Shown here: in pieces, positions 51,411 through 59,679 of the stretch
Numbering within the stretch: the stretch's first letter is position 1
Layout of the letters: each line of letters opens with the position of its first letter
NCBI RefSeq assembly: GCF_900167555.1
Contig: NZ_FUYF01000005.1
Location: 124,001-188,000 of the forward strand
From: Gemmiger formicilis
GTDB lineage: Bacteria; Bacillota; Clostridia; Oscillospirales; Ruminococcaceae
Reading direction: 5' to 3'
DNA: 64,000 nucleotides
Notes under the pieces: model-generated
The model's input: the letters and a program-made list of their open reading frames with translations, nothing else
Told to the model about the DNA's origin: nothing
Databases searched by the model: none
Position numbers and translations under genes: made by a program

Positions 51411-51426
51411 ATAGACATGAAGTAAA
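51398..51426 (-). promoter_or_regulatory. Promoter of the candidate sRNA/CPBP transcript
   Basis: TTTACT (51426-51421), 17-nt spacer, TATTAT (51403-51398). It overlaps the divergent promoter of the LysR gene; the palindrome ACTATAATAGT lies in both. Confidence 0.6.
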
Positions 51427-51480
51427 GCTACACTTTTTCATACATCACATGAATTTTTTTCACTATAGGAGATGCAGCTC

Positions 51481-52359
51481 ATGACACTGACAGACTGCCA
51501 GCTGTTAAGCATTGTAGCACAGCTGGGTACCTTTGCCGCCGCGGCGGAGCGGCTGCACATCACGCCGTCCGCCGTCAGCCACGCGGTATCGGGCGTGGAG
51601 GCCGAGTGCGGCTTTCCGCTGTTCACCCGCACCAAAAGCGGCGTCACGCTGACCGCCGCCGCCGAAAAGCTCATGCCCTCCATCCAGCAGATGCTTGCCA
51701 GCAGCGAGTCGCTTGACCAGTCGATTGCCCAGATCAACGGGATGCACAAGGGCGCACTGCGGCTGGGGGTGTTCAACTCGGCCTGCGTGACCTGGCTGCC
51801 CAAGATCGTGCCGGGCTTCCGCGCAGCGTTCCCGGGCATCGACGTGCAGATTTACCAGGGGTCGTATGACGACATCACGGGCTGGCTGAAAACCGGCGCG
51901 GTGGAGCTGGGGTTCCTCTCCAACTCCAGCGCCCACGATCTGGATTTTGAGCCGCTCTATGATGACCGGCTCATCTGCATCGCGCCGCCCGACTACCAGC
52001 CGCGCCGCCCCGGCGTGGTGCGGGCCGAGGAGCTGCGCAGCCAGCCGTTCGTCAGCCAGCAGTCCGACGTGGATGCCGACATCCAGAGCTACTTTAAAAA
52101 GAACGACCTGCATGTGTCGAGCCGGTGCTACATCGTGGATGACCAGAGCATGATCGCAATGGTCGCCTGCGGGCAGGGACTGGCGCTGATGCCTGAGCTG
52201 ATGTTCAAGGAGGGCGCAGCCAGCGCGGGGTGCCAGGTGCTGCAATTAGAGCCCGCCGCCAAGCGCACGATTGGTCTGGCGTGCCTGTCGCGGACAGCGC
52301 TCTCCCCCGCCGCCCGGGAATTTGTGGAGCACGCGCGGGCGTTTGCAAGGAAGCGGTGA
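51481..52359 (+). CDS. LysR-family transcriptional regulator
   Basis: 292 aa from the ATG at 51481, which is 9 nt after AGGAG; the ATG at 51472 directly abuts that site and is unlikely to be used. The N-terminal winged HTH (GTFAAAAERLHITPSAVSHA) and a periplasmic-binding-like effector domain from about 90 are clear. Divergent transcription toward the candidate sRNA and CPBP gene suggests these as targets. Effector unknown. Confidence 0.9.
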   Translation: MTLTDCQLLSIVAQLGTFAAAAERLHITPSAVSHAVSGVEAECGFPLFTRTKSGVTLTAAAEKLMPSIQQMLASSESLDQSIAQINGMHKGALRLGVFNSACVTWLPKIVPGFRAAFPGIDVQIYQGSYDDITGWLKTGAVELGFLSNSSAHDLDFEPLYDDRLICIAPPDYQPRRPGVVRAEELRSQPFVSQQSDVDADIQSYFKKNDLHVSSRCYIVDDQSMIAMVACGQGLALMPELMFKEGAASAGCQVLQLEPAAKRTIGLACLSRTALSPAAREFVEHARAFARKR

Positions 52360-52367
52360 CCCACGCG

Positions 52368-52464
52368 GTAGGGGCCGGACATGCCGGCCCGCAGGTTTAC
52401 GGTATTGCCCAAGGTTTCTCACTGCCGTAAACGGGCACGGCGGCCAGAGGGCCGGCCGCCCTAC
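52368..52464. repeat. Family A palindromic repeat (degenerate)
   Basis: Begins GTAGGGGCCGGACATGCCGGCCC; contains TTTACGG and CCGTAAACGG inside; ends GGGCCGGCCGCCCTAC. It lies between the convergent LysR and GltD-like genes. Confidence 0.65.
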
Positions 52465-52499
52465 ATGTGTCCCGGAAATATTTCATTGCGCAGTGCAGC

Positions 52500-52541
52500 A
52501 AAACACCCCCGTGCCGTTAAATCGGCGCAGGGGTGTTTTTA
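52500..52541. terminator. Bidirectional terminator between LysR and GltD-like genes
   Basis: AACACCCCCGTGCCG pairs with CGGCGCAGGGGTGTT across TTAAAT; T-runs follow on both strands. Confidence 0.9.
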
Positions 52542-52542
52542 C

Positions 52543-53823
52543 TTAGTTTCCCTCATCGTACTCCGCTACGGGCACATTCGCGTACTCGTCGGGGAGGTCA
52601 GGGGGCAGGGTCTGCATGTACTCGTGCATGGCCTCGGCCACGTTCTTGCTGTAGGCGACGGCCTCGACGACGGTGCGCGCACCCTTGACGGCATCGCCGC
52701 TGGCAAAGATGCCGGGGATGCTCGTGCGGCCCACCTCGTCGGTCTCAAACAGGCCGCGCGGGGTGGTTTTCAGATCTTTCGTGCTGTCGGTGATCGTCGT
52801 GCAAGGGCCCTGGCTGATGGACACAATGACACTATCCGCCGGGTAGAGCTTTTCGGTGCCGGGGATCTCGGTCAGCGTGCCGTCCTCGGCCTCGTTCAGG
52901 TCGATAAAGACAACGCCCTTGTCTGTGATCTCCAACGGCTTTTTGTTAAAGATGAAGTTCACGCCCTCCAGCTTGGCATAGCTTGCCTCGTACTCGCTGG
53001 CCGTAATGTGACTGGACAGCGAGAAGCACTCGAGATGCCGCGTGCCGTGGCGGAGGGCGGTGCGCGCCACGTCCATGGCCGCGTTGCCCGCGCCGATGAC
53101 GATGACCCGATTGCCCAGGTGGTAGACATCGGGGTTCTGCAGATAGTTGATGGCGTAGTGCACGTTGCCGAGGCTCTCGCCCTTGATGTGCAGCGTGTTG
53201 GGCCGCCAGACGCCGGTGCCGATGAAGATGGCCTTGTAGCCGTCGCGGAACAGATCCTCAATTTTCAACGCCTTGCCCACGTCGGTGTTGGGGCGGACCT
53301 TGATGCCCTTTAAACGCAGATGGCGGTACTCGAAATCGTCCAGCACGGTCTTGGGCAGACGGAACTCCGGGATGCCGTAGCGCAGCACGCCGCCGATCTT
53401 ATCGTGGCTCTCAAAGATCGTGACGTCGTAGCCGTAGCGCGCCAGGATGACCGCAATGGTCAGGCCCGCCGGGCCGGAGCCGATGATGGCGGCCTTTTTG
53501 CCGTTGGACGGCGCGGGACCCTGGGTCATTTGGCTGGCGTAGGTGGACGAGATGTAGTTTTCGATGACCGAGAAGTGCACCGGCGCACCTTTGATGCCGC
53601 GCACGCAATGGCCCTCGCACTGGTTTTCGTGGTTGCAGACCAGCGAGCAGACCGTCGTCAGGGGGTTGTTCTCAAACAGCATACGGCCCGCTTCGTCGAG
53701 CTTATTGGCCTTCAAAAGGCGGATGACCTCGGGAATATTGGTGTGGATCGGGCAGCCCTGCTGACAGCGGGGCACCTTGCAGCCAAGGCAGTGGTTTGCT
53801 TCGTCCATTACGTGCAGCGCCAT
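52543..53823 (-). CDS. GltD/NfnB-like FAD- and NAD(P)-dependent oxidoreductase
   Basis: 426 aa. N-terminal cysteines C12, C15, C20 and C24 (CLGCKVPRCQQGC) and a second set in CSLVCNHENQCEGHC bind iron-sulfur clusters, as in the glutamate synthase small subunit. GSGPAG (FAD) and GAGNAAMD (NAD(P)H) follow, and SGDAVKGA closes the FAD site. The glutamate synthase large subunit is not adjacent. In clostridia such stand-alone proteins often belong to Nfn-type or other electron-transfer systems, so the electron acceptor is not defined. Confidence 0.88.
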   Translation of the reverse strand: MALHVMDEANHCLGCKVPRCQQGCPIHTNIPEVIRLLKANKLDEAGRMLFENNPLTTVCSLVCNHENQCEGHCVRGIKGAPVHFSVIENYISSTYASQMTQGPAPSNGKKAAIIGSGPAGLTIAVILARYGYDVTIFESHDKIGGVLRYGIPEFRLPKTVLDDFEYRHLRLKGIKVRPNTDVGKALKIEDLFRDGYKAIFIGTGVWRPNTLHIKGESLGNVHYAINYLQNPDVYHLGNRVIVIGAGNAAMDVARTALRHGTRHLECFSLSSHITASEYEASYAKLEGVNFIFNKKPLEITDKGVVFIDLNEAEDGTLTEIPGTEKLYPADSVIVSISQGPCTTITDSTKDLKTTPRGLFETDEVGRTSIPGIFASGDAVKGARTVVEAVAYSKNVAEAMHEYMQTLPPDLPDEYANVPVAEYDEGN

Positions 53824-53906
53824 GTTTTACTCCTTCATTTCGTACCGATTTTGCGCGTTAAAAATGCAACAATGTTGTATCACGCGCATTTTTTATCCAT
53901 ATAAAA

Positions 53907-55073
53907 TTATATTACCACCGGCTTAGCTGTGAACGCAAGCCCCTTAGGCTGAATTTTTTCTCTACATAATGACGAAAAATCAACCGCCTTATTATGCAGT
54001 CTGCTGATTTTTGATGCCTCCGGGCCGGTTCGGGCCAGGTCTGCCAGCGCTGTTGCGGCGGGCAGCGACGCCTGTTTTAAACGCGGCAGCGCCGCTTTGC
54101 GTGCCCCCAGCACATGCAGGTACGGCGGCATTGGCAGTTCCGCCGGGAAGCCAAGCGCCGCGTCCAGCACCAGCCGCCGCAGACGCGCATGGGGATAGCG
54201 CTTGGTTTTCAAGCGGGTGTAGAGGTCGTCGAGGCTGTCGGCTTCCCGCACGGCGGCGGTCAGGCGGTTTTCCAGTCCCTCACTCACGCCGCGCACCTGC
54301 GCAAAATTCGCGGGGTCCTGCATCCGCAGCAGGGCCAAAACGGCGGTCTCGAGTCTTGCGCCGTCCAGCAAAAGGCCGTCCGCCGCAGCCCTGCCGTACA
54401 GCTCCGCCGCGCGGGCGGGCACGAACGGCTCCCAGTCGGGCTGCGGCAGGCCGCGCAGAAAGCTGGCGCTGGCCATCGGCGTGCCCGCGTGCGCCCCTGC
54501 CCCGCCGCCGTGCGCCGCGCCAAGCCGCGGCAGTGCCAGCGGCGTCAGAGCCGCGTGCCGGTGCAGGATCGCCTTGCAGTACTCGATGCCCAAAATGTTG
54601 TTGGGCGTGCGCAGCAGGCCGCCGGTGCCGGGGTGCAGCGCGTCGGCAGCCGCGGCCCGGGCGGCGGCATAGGTCATGCCGGTGGCAAGATTTTGACGGA
54701 TGCGGGCGTTCAGTTCCTCCCCGTCCAGCAGGCGGGCCGTGTCCAGCAGAGCCGCCGCGTCGGGAGTCTCCGCACCGAAGGCCAGCGTATCACAGCCAAG
54801 TGCGGCCAGCAGGTGCACGCCCGCGGCGGCGAACTGCTCCGCCGTGGCGCAGGCGTAGGGCGCGGGCAGGGCTACCACAAGGTCAGCCCCGGCATCCAGC
54901 GCCGCGCGCACCCGCACGCTCTCGGGCAGAATCGGCACACCGCCGCGCTGCACCGTGCCGCTGCTCATGCAGACGGCAATACACTGTGCCCCTGCGGCGC
55001 GCACGGCAGCCAGCTGGGCCGCATGGCCGTTGTGGAAGGGGTCGTATTCGGCAATAATGCCTGTGAAATCCAT
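53907..55073 (-). CDS. tmcAL: tRNA(Met) cytidine acetate ligase-like protein (YlbM)
   Basis: 388 aa from the ATG at 55073 (MDFTGIIAEYDPFHNGHAAQ), with AGGAG upstream; the frame to 55136 has no ribosome site. H14-N-G-H17 is the nucleotidyltransferase motif; SSGTVQRGGVPIL and PNNILGIEYCKAI are family-specific. The enzyme makes N4-acetylcytidine at the elongator tRNA-Met wobble base using acetate and ATP. It is divergent from acetate kinase, a pleasing but possibly incidental link through acetate. Confidence 0.9.
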   Translation of the reverse strand: MDFTGIIAEYDPFHNGHAAQLAAVRAAGAQCIAVCMSSGTVQRGGVPILPESVRVRAALDAGADLVVALPAPYACATAEQFAAAGVHLLAALGCDTLAFGAETPDAAALLDTARLLDGEELNARIRQNLATGMTYAAARAAAADALHPGTGGLLRTPNNILGIEYCKAILHRHAALTPLALPRLGAAHGGGAGAHAGTPMASASFLRGLPQPDWEPFVPARAAELYGRAAADGLLLDGARLETAVLALLRMQDPANFAQVRGVSEGLENRLTAAVREADSLDDLYTRLKTKRYPHARLRRLVLDAALGFPAELPMPPYLHVLGARKAALPRLKQASLPAATALADLARTGPEASKISRLHNKAVDFSSLCREKIQPKGLAFTAKPVVI

Positions 55074-55164
55074 AACAATTGGCTCCTGATTCTTTGGCGA
55101 TAGATTGTTAAAAAAGTACTTTGGCGTTCTGTGCAAAAATTGTGCTATCTTGCAGAACTTGCGC

Positions 55165-55193
55165 TTGAAAATTTATTTATACCATTATATAAT
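55165..55193 (+). promoter_or_regulatory. Promoter of ackA
   Basis: TTGAAA (55165-55170), 17-nt spacer, consensus TATAAT (55188-55193), 56 nt before the ATG. The strength fits a highly expressed fermentation gene. Confidence 0.8.
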
Positions 55194-55248
55194 AAAATCA
55201 GCATTTAGGAAAGGGCAATCTACCCTGCCAATTTAAGGAGGATATTCC

Positions 55249-56457
55249 ATGAAAATTCTGGTTATCAACTGCGGTTCTTCCAGCCTGAAGTACCAGCTGA
55301 TCGATATGGAGGGCGAGAAAGTCCTCTGCAAGGGTCTGTGCGAGCGCATCGGCATGGAAAGCAGCATGATCACCCATGAGGCCAACGGCCATAAGGCAAC
55401 CACACCCGCCATCTTCCCCACCCATACCGAGGCCTTTACCGAGGTCGTGAAGAAGATGACCACCGGCGAGGGCAAGGTCATCGACAGCGTTTCCGAGATC
55501 GACGCCATCGGCCACCGCGTAGTCCACGGCGGCGAGAAGTTCAAGGAGAGCTGCCTCATCACCCCCGAGGTCGTCAAGGCCATCCACGACCTGAGCCCGC
55601 TGGCTCCCCTGCACAACCCCGCCGCCATCCTGGGCATCGAGGCCTCCTACAAGGTCTTTGGTCAGGACAAGCCGAACGTGGCGGTCTTTGACACGGCTTT
55701 CCACTCCACCATGCCCCCGAAGGCTTATATGTACGCCATCCCCTATGAGTACTATGAGAAGTACGGCGTCCGTCGCTACGGCTTCCACGGCACGAGCCAC
55801 AAGTATGTCAGCCACCGCGCCGCTGAGTTTCTGGAGGAGCCCATTGAGCGCCTGAAGCTGATCACCTGCCATCTGGGCAACGGTTCCTCCATCGCCGCAG
55901 TCGATCAGGGCAAGGTCATTGATACCTCGATGGGCATGACCCCGCTGGCCGGTCTGATGATGGGCACCCGCTGCGGCGACCTGGATCCTTCTGTGGTCAA
56001 CTACCTGAAGTACAACCTCGAGATCACCGGCCACGAGCTGGACGAGATCCTGAACAAGAAGTCCGGTCTGCTGGGTGTTTCCGGCGTGTCCAGCGACAAG
56101 CGCGACGTCGAGGAGGCCGCCATGAACGGCAACAAACGCGCACAGCTGGCCAGCGACATGCTGAACTACCAGATCAAAAAGACCATCGGCAGCTACATTG
56201 CCGCGATGGGCGGCGTGGACGCCATCGTCTTTACCGGCGGCATCGGCGAGCATGACGCCGACTCCCGCGCCAAGATCTGCCACCACATGGATTGGCTGGG
56301 CATCCGCATCGACACCGACAAGAACCGCGATGCTCACAAGCAGAAGAAGGACGTTGTGGAGGTCACCGCCTGGGGCGCCCGTGTCCGCACGCTGATCATC
56401 GAGACCAACGAAGAGCTGATGATTGCCCGCGACACGAAGGAAGTCCTCGAGAAGTAA
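55249..56457 (+). CDS. ackA: Acetate kinase
   Basis: 402 aa. Signature VINCGSSSLKYQL at the N-terminus, HRVVHGGEKF, FHGTSHKYVS and HLGNGSSI are all present, as is FTGGIGEHD. It transfers phosphate from acetyl phosphate to ADP, the ATP-yielding step of acetate formation, and can run backward when acetate is consumed. No pta gene is adjacent. AAGGAGG lies 8 nt before the ATG. A terminator follows at 56529..56574. Confidence 0.97.
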   Translation: MKILVINCGSSSLKYQLIDMEGEKVLCKGLCERIGMESSMITHEANGHKATTPAIFPTHTEAFTEVVKKMTTGEGKVIDSVSEIDAIGHRVVHGGEKFKESCLITPEVVKAIHDLSPLAPLHNPAAILGIEASYKVFGQDKPNVAVFDTAFHSTMPPKAYMYAIPYEYYEKYGVRRYGFHGTSHKYVSHRAAEFLEEPIERLKLITCHLGNGSSIAAVDQGKVIDTSMGMTPLAGLMMGTRCGDLDPSVVNYLKYNLEITGHELDEILNKKSGLLGVSGVSSDKRDVEEAAMNGNKRAQLASDMLNYQIKKTIGSYIAAMGGVDAIVFTGGIGEHDADSRAKICHHMDWLGIRIDTDKNRDAHKQKKDVVEVTAWGARVRTLIIETNEELMIARDTKEVLEK

Positions 56458-56501
56458 GTCTTACTTTTCTTGAAAGAAAAGTAAGCAAAAGAACTTTCAA
56501 T
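56458..56501 (+). repeat. Stop-proximal palindrome, copy 1 (after ackA)
   Basis: CTTACTTTTCTT (56460-56471), GA, AAGAAAAGTAAG (56474-56485), then CAAAAGAACTTTCAATA. It starts two bases after the ackA stop. The same element lies inverted after pnp (56808..56848). Confidence 0.75.
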
Positions 56502-56528
56502 ATTTTTTCCCGGAAACGGGTTCTAGCG

Positions 56529-56574
56529 AGAGGCTGCAGCATGGGGTTTGACCTTGTGCGGCAGCCTCTTTTTA
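56529..56574 (+). terminator. Terminator of ackA
   Basis: GAGGCTGC pairs with GCAGCCTC across a long loop, followed by TTTTTAT. Confidence 0.7.
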
Positions 56575-56603
56575 TGGTATAGTCGGCATATATGCCGCCG
56601 TTT

Positions 56604-56682
56604 GTAGGGAGCGGTCTTGACCGCTCCGGGCAGGCTGCGGCAGCCGCCAGGTTCCTGGGGAGGGGTCAAGATTCCTCCCTAC
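56604..56682. repeat. Family A palindromic repeat (GAGCGGTC version)
   Basis: GTAGGGAGCGGTCTTGACCG at the left; ATTCCTCCCTAC at the right, with the left stem GAGCGGTCTTGACCGCTC. Both terminal GTAGGG/CCCTAC signatures are kept. Confidence 0.65.
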
Positions 56683-56718
56683 AGAGCAGACCATAAATAG
56701 GGTGCCGGCGTAAACTCG

Positions 56719-56743
56719 CGGGCCGGGCATGCCCGGCCCCTAC
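56719..56743. repeat. Family A palindromic repeat, single stem
   Basis: GGGCCGGGCATGCCCGGCCC followed by CTAC, identical to the right half of the unit at 2004..2090. Confidence 0.7.
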
Positions 56744-56756
56744 AGTGCAAGCAAAT

Positions 56757-56797
56757 TAAAAAGGGAGCCTGCCGATTCACGGCAGACTCCCTTTTTT
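56757..56797 (-). terminator. Terminator of pnp
   Basis: On the minus strand AAAGGGAGTCTGCCG pairs with CGGCAGGCTCCCTTT across TGAAT, followed by further T. Between ackA and pnp (391 nt) there are only terminators and repeats. Confidence 0.9.
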
Positions 56798-56807
56798 GTG
56801 TTGCTAT

Positions 56808-56848
56808 ATTGGAGTTCTTTTGGTTACTTTTCTTGCAAGAAAAGTAAC
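56808..56848 (-). repeat. Stop-proximal palindrome, copy 2 (after pnp)
   Basis: On the minus strand the 26-nt perfect palindrome GTTACTTTTCTTG/CAAGAAAAGTAAC (56823-56848) abuts the pnp stop codon and is followed by CAAAAGAACTCCAATA, matching copy 1 over about 40 nt. Confidence 0.75.
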
Positions 56849-59008
56849 TTACTGCTGGGCGGCCTCGGCGCGCTTCTTGGCGATAGCGGCGAGGGCATCC
56901 TTGCGGGACAGGTTGATGCGGCCCTGCTGGTCGATGTCGGTCACCATGACAAAGATGGGGTCGCCAACGGCAACGACATCCTCAACATGCTCGACGCGGT
57001 GGTCGTCCAGCTTGGAGATGTGGACAAGGCCCTCCTTGCCGGGGGCAATCTCGACGAAGGCACCGAAGTTCATCAGGCGGGTCACACGGCCCTTGTAGAT
57101 GGCACCGATCTCGGGGTCCTCGACAATCGTCTTGATGGTCGCAATGGCGCGCTTCGCGTCGTCCTGATCGACGGCGGAGATAAAGACGTGGCCGTCCTCC
57201 TCAATGTCGATCTTGCAGTTGAAGTTGGCGCACATCTCCTGAATGACCTTGCCGCCCTTGCCGATGACGTCCTTGATCTTGTCAACGGGGATCATCATGC
57301 TGAACATCTTGGGCGCGTACTTGGACAGCTCAGCGCGCGGCTCGGCGATGACCGGCTTGATGATCTCATCGAGGATGTACAGACGGCCCTTGCGGCACTT
57401 TTCGAGAGCTTCCTCAACGATGTCGTAGGTCAGGCCGTCGACCTTAATGTCCATCTGGATGGCGGTGATGCCGCGGCGGGTGCCGCCGACCTTGAAGTCC
57501 ATGTCGCCGTGGAAGTCCTCGACGCCCTGAATGTCCAGCATCGTCATCCAGCGGCCGCCGTGCAGCGGGTCACCGTCGGTGATAAGGCCGCAGGAGATAC
57601 CGGCAACGGGTGCCTTGATGGGCACGCCGGCATCCATCAGAGCCAGCGTGGAGCCGCAGATGGAGGCCTGCGAGGTGGAGCCGTTGGAGGACAGGACCTC
57701 GGAGACGCAGCGGATGGTATACGGGAACTCGGCCTGATCGGGCAGGACGGGAATCAGCGCGCGCTCGGCCAGGTTGCCGTGGCCGATCTCGCGGCGGCCC
57801 GGGCTGCGGGGTGCGCGGGCCTCGCCGACGGAGTACGGCGGGAAGTTGTAGTGGTGAATGTAGCGCTTGTACGGCGTATCAGACAGGTCGTCCATGAGCT
57901 GGGCGTCCTTGGTGGAGCCAAGGGTGCAGATGGTCAGGACCTGGGTCTGGCCGCGGGTGAACATGCCGGAGCCGTGCACACGGGGCAGCAGACCGACCTC
58001 GGCGGCCAGCGGGCGGATCTCGTTGATGCCGCGGCCATCGACGCGCTTGCTGTCCTCCAGCAGCCAGGTGCGGACGACCTTCTTCTGCAGCTTGTAGCTG
58101 ATGAGGTCGAGGTCGGCGGCGGTCAGCTCGGGGTGCTCGGCGGCGATGGCATCCATAATGGGCAGCATCGCGGCGTCGCGGACGTTCTTGTCGTCGGTGT
58201 TCATCGCGGCCTTAACGTCCTCGAGGTGGTTGGCGTAAACGTCAGCCAGCAGGGCGTGGTCGAGCTCCACGGGGGTGAAGCTCTTTTTCGGCTTGCCGAT
58301 CTCAGCGACGATGCTGTTGATGAACGCCAGCATCTTCCGGATCTCCTCGTGACCGGCGCGGATGGCCTTCATCATGGTCTCCTCGTCAACCTCGTTGGCA
58401 CCGGCCTCGATCATGACGATTTTTTCCTCGCTGGCGGCCAGCGTCAGGGAGAGGTCGCTGTGCTCGCGCTGCTCCTTCGTGGGGTTCAGCACGATCTCGC
58501 CGTCCACCAGACCGACAAACACACCGGCAATAGGGCCGTTCCAGGGAATATCAGACATGGCGATGGCCAGGGACGCACCGTTCATGCCGGAAATTTCGGC
58601 AGAGCAGTCGGGGTCCTGGCTCATGACGGTCATGGTCACGCAGACATCGTTGCGCATATCTTTGGGGAACAGCGGGCGGATGGGGCGGTCCACAACGCGG
58701 GAGGACAGGATGGCGTGCTCGCCGGGGCGGCCCTCACGGCGCATGAAGCTGCCGGGGATACGGCCGGCGGCGTAGAGCTTCTCCTCAAACTCGACGCTCA
58801 GGGGGAAGAAATCGACGCCGTCGCGGGGCTTATCACTCATCGTGACGTTGCAGAGCACGCAGGTCTCGCCGTAGCGGATCATGGCGCTGCCGTTGGACAG
58901 ACCGCACATTTTGCCGGTCTCGACCACAAACGGGCGGCCCGCAAAGGTCGTCTCGAACTTGCGGTAGTTGGGGAAGGTTTCCAGTCTGGATGCGAATTCG
59001 TAAGCCAT
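56849..59008 (-). CDS. pnp: Polyribonucleotide nucleotidyltransferase (PNPase)
   Basis: 719 aa from the ATG at 59008 (MAYEFASRLETFPNYRKFET), with AAGGAGA upstream; the open frame to 59230 is not used. Two RNase PH domains (FMRREGRPGEHAILSSRVVD; GSTSQASICGSTLALMDAG), a KH domain (KIKDVIGKGGKVIQEM) and an S1 domain (GRVTRLMNFGAFVEIAPGKE) are in normal order. It degrades RNA 3' to 5' with phosphate. Downstream of rpsO, as usual. Confidence 0.97.
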   Translation of the reverse strand: MAYEFASRLETFPNYRKFETTFAGRPFVVETGKMCGLSNGSAMIRYGETCVLCNVTMSDKPRDGVDFFPLSVEFEEKLYAAGRIPGSFMRREGRPGEHAILSSRVVDRPIRPLFPKDMRNDVCVTMTVMSQDPDCSAEISGMNGASLAIAMSDIPWNGPIAGVFVGLVDGEIVLNPTKEQREHSDLSLTLAASEEKIVMIEAGANEVDEETMMKAIRAGHEEIRKMLAFINSIVAEIGKPKKSFTPVELDHALLADVYANHLEDVKAAMNTDDKNVRDAAMLPIMDAIAAEHPELTAADLDLISYKLQKKVVRTWLLEDSKRVDGRGINEIRPLAAEVGLLPRVHGSGMFTRGQTQVLTICTLGSTKDAQLMDDLSDTPYKRYIHHYNFPPYSVGEARAPRSPGRREIGHGNLAERALIPVLPDQAEFPYTIRCVSEVLSSNGSTSQASICGSTLALMDAGVPIKAPVAGISCGLITDGDPLHGGRWMTMLDIQGVEDFHGDMDFKVGGTRRGITAIQMDIKVDGLTYDIVEEALEKCRKGRLYILDEIIKPVIAEPRAELSKYAPKMFSMMIPVDKIKDVIGKGGKVIQEMCANFNCKIDIEEDGHVFISAVDQDDAKRAIATIKTIVEDPEIGAIYKGRVTRLMNFGAFVEIAPGKEGLVHISKLDDHRVEHVEDVVAVGDPIFVMVTDIDQQGRINLSRKDALAAIAKKRAEAAQQ

Positions 59009-59207
59009 GGGGATTCTCCTTCTTTGGTAGATTTTTACTTTCAGCGCTCCCCTGCCCCGGTTCTGTACAATAAAGCCAGCAGCCAAGCCTGTTGCTTGGG
59101 TGCTCGATTTACTGCACAAAACGCGGCGGGGGCGGCTGTAAAATACGGGTGCAGTGGATTTTTGTGATGCGCCGCGTTGTAGGCGGCGGCAGCACACATG
59201 TATAAAA

Positions 59208-59247
59208 AATCGGGCAGAGTGCAAATGCACCCTGCCCGTTTTTGCGA
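59208..59247 (-). terminator. Terminator/attenuator between rpsO and pnp
   Basis: CGGGCAGGGTGCA pairs with TGCACTCTGCCCG across TT, followed by ATTTTTT on the minus strand. The 242-nt gap after it, before pnp, shows no clear promoter, so pnp may rely partly on read-through. Confidence 0.88.
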
Positions 59248-59250
59248 AAA

Positions 59251-59523
59251 TTACTTACGCAGACCCAGCTCAGCGATCAGGGCACGGTAACGGTTGATGT
59301 CCTTCTTCTGCAGATAGGCCAGCAGATTACGGCGGCGGCCGACCATCTTGAACAGGCCGCGGCGGCTGTGGTTGTCATGCTTGTTGGTCTTGAGGTGCTC
59401 GGTCAAGTGGTTGATACGAGCGGTCAGCAGAGCAACCTGGACCTCCGGAGAACCGGTGTCACCCTCGTGGATGGCTGCCTTGGCGATGATGGGCTGCTTA
59501 TCGATAGCGGATTTCTGGCTCAT
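59251..59523 (-). CDS. rpsO: 30S ribosomal protein S15
   Basis: 90 aa. [20 protein letters not shown] and [20 protein letters not shown] are diagnostic. S15 binds 16S rRNA near the platform. GAGGT lies before the ATG. A 130-nt leader between promoter and gene could hold an S15 autoregulatory structure, known from several bacteria, but I cannot identify it by eye. Confidence 0.97.
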   Translation of the reverse strand: MSQKSAIDKQPIIAKAAIHEGDTGSPEVQVALLTARINHLTEHLKTNKHDNHSRRGLFKMVGRRRNLLAYLQKKDINRYRALIAELGLRK

Positions 59524-59627
59524 GGGTATATACCTCTTTCATAAAAATGTATTAGCCGTCGGCGCAGTAAGGGGTAGTTGGAACCGTTGAGGCATACGCC
59601 CCATACCGGGCCGCGGTAACAAGAATT

Positions 59628-59656
59628 AGTATACCACAACATTTTGCGGAATACAA
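59628..59656 (-). promoter_or_regulatory. Promoter of rpsO
   Basis: TTGTAT (59656-59651), 17-nt spacer, TATACT (59633-59628) with TGG upstream (extended -10). It lies directly after the ribF stop and has the same form as the guaB promoter. Confidence 0.75.
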
Positions 59657-59679
59657 GAGCATTTGCGGCATTTTCGCAA

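Noticed and set aside
56729-59167. Long plus-strand frame opposite pnp
   Set aside because: Antisense of a certain gene; no independent evidence.
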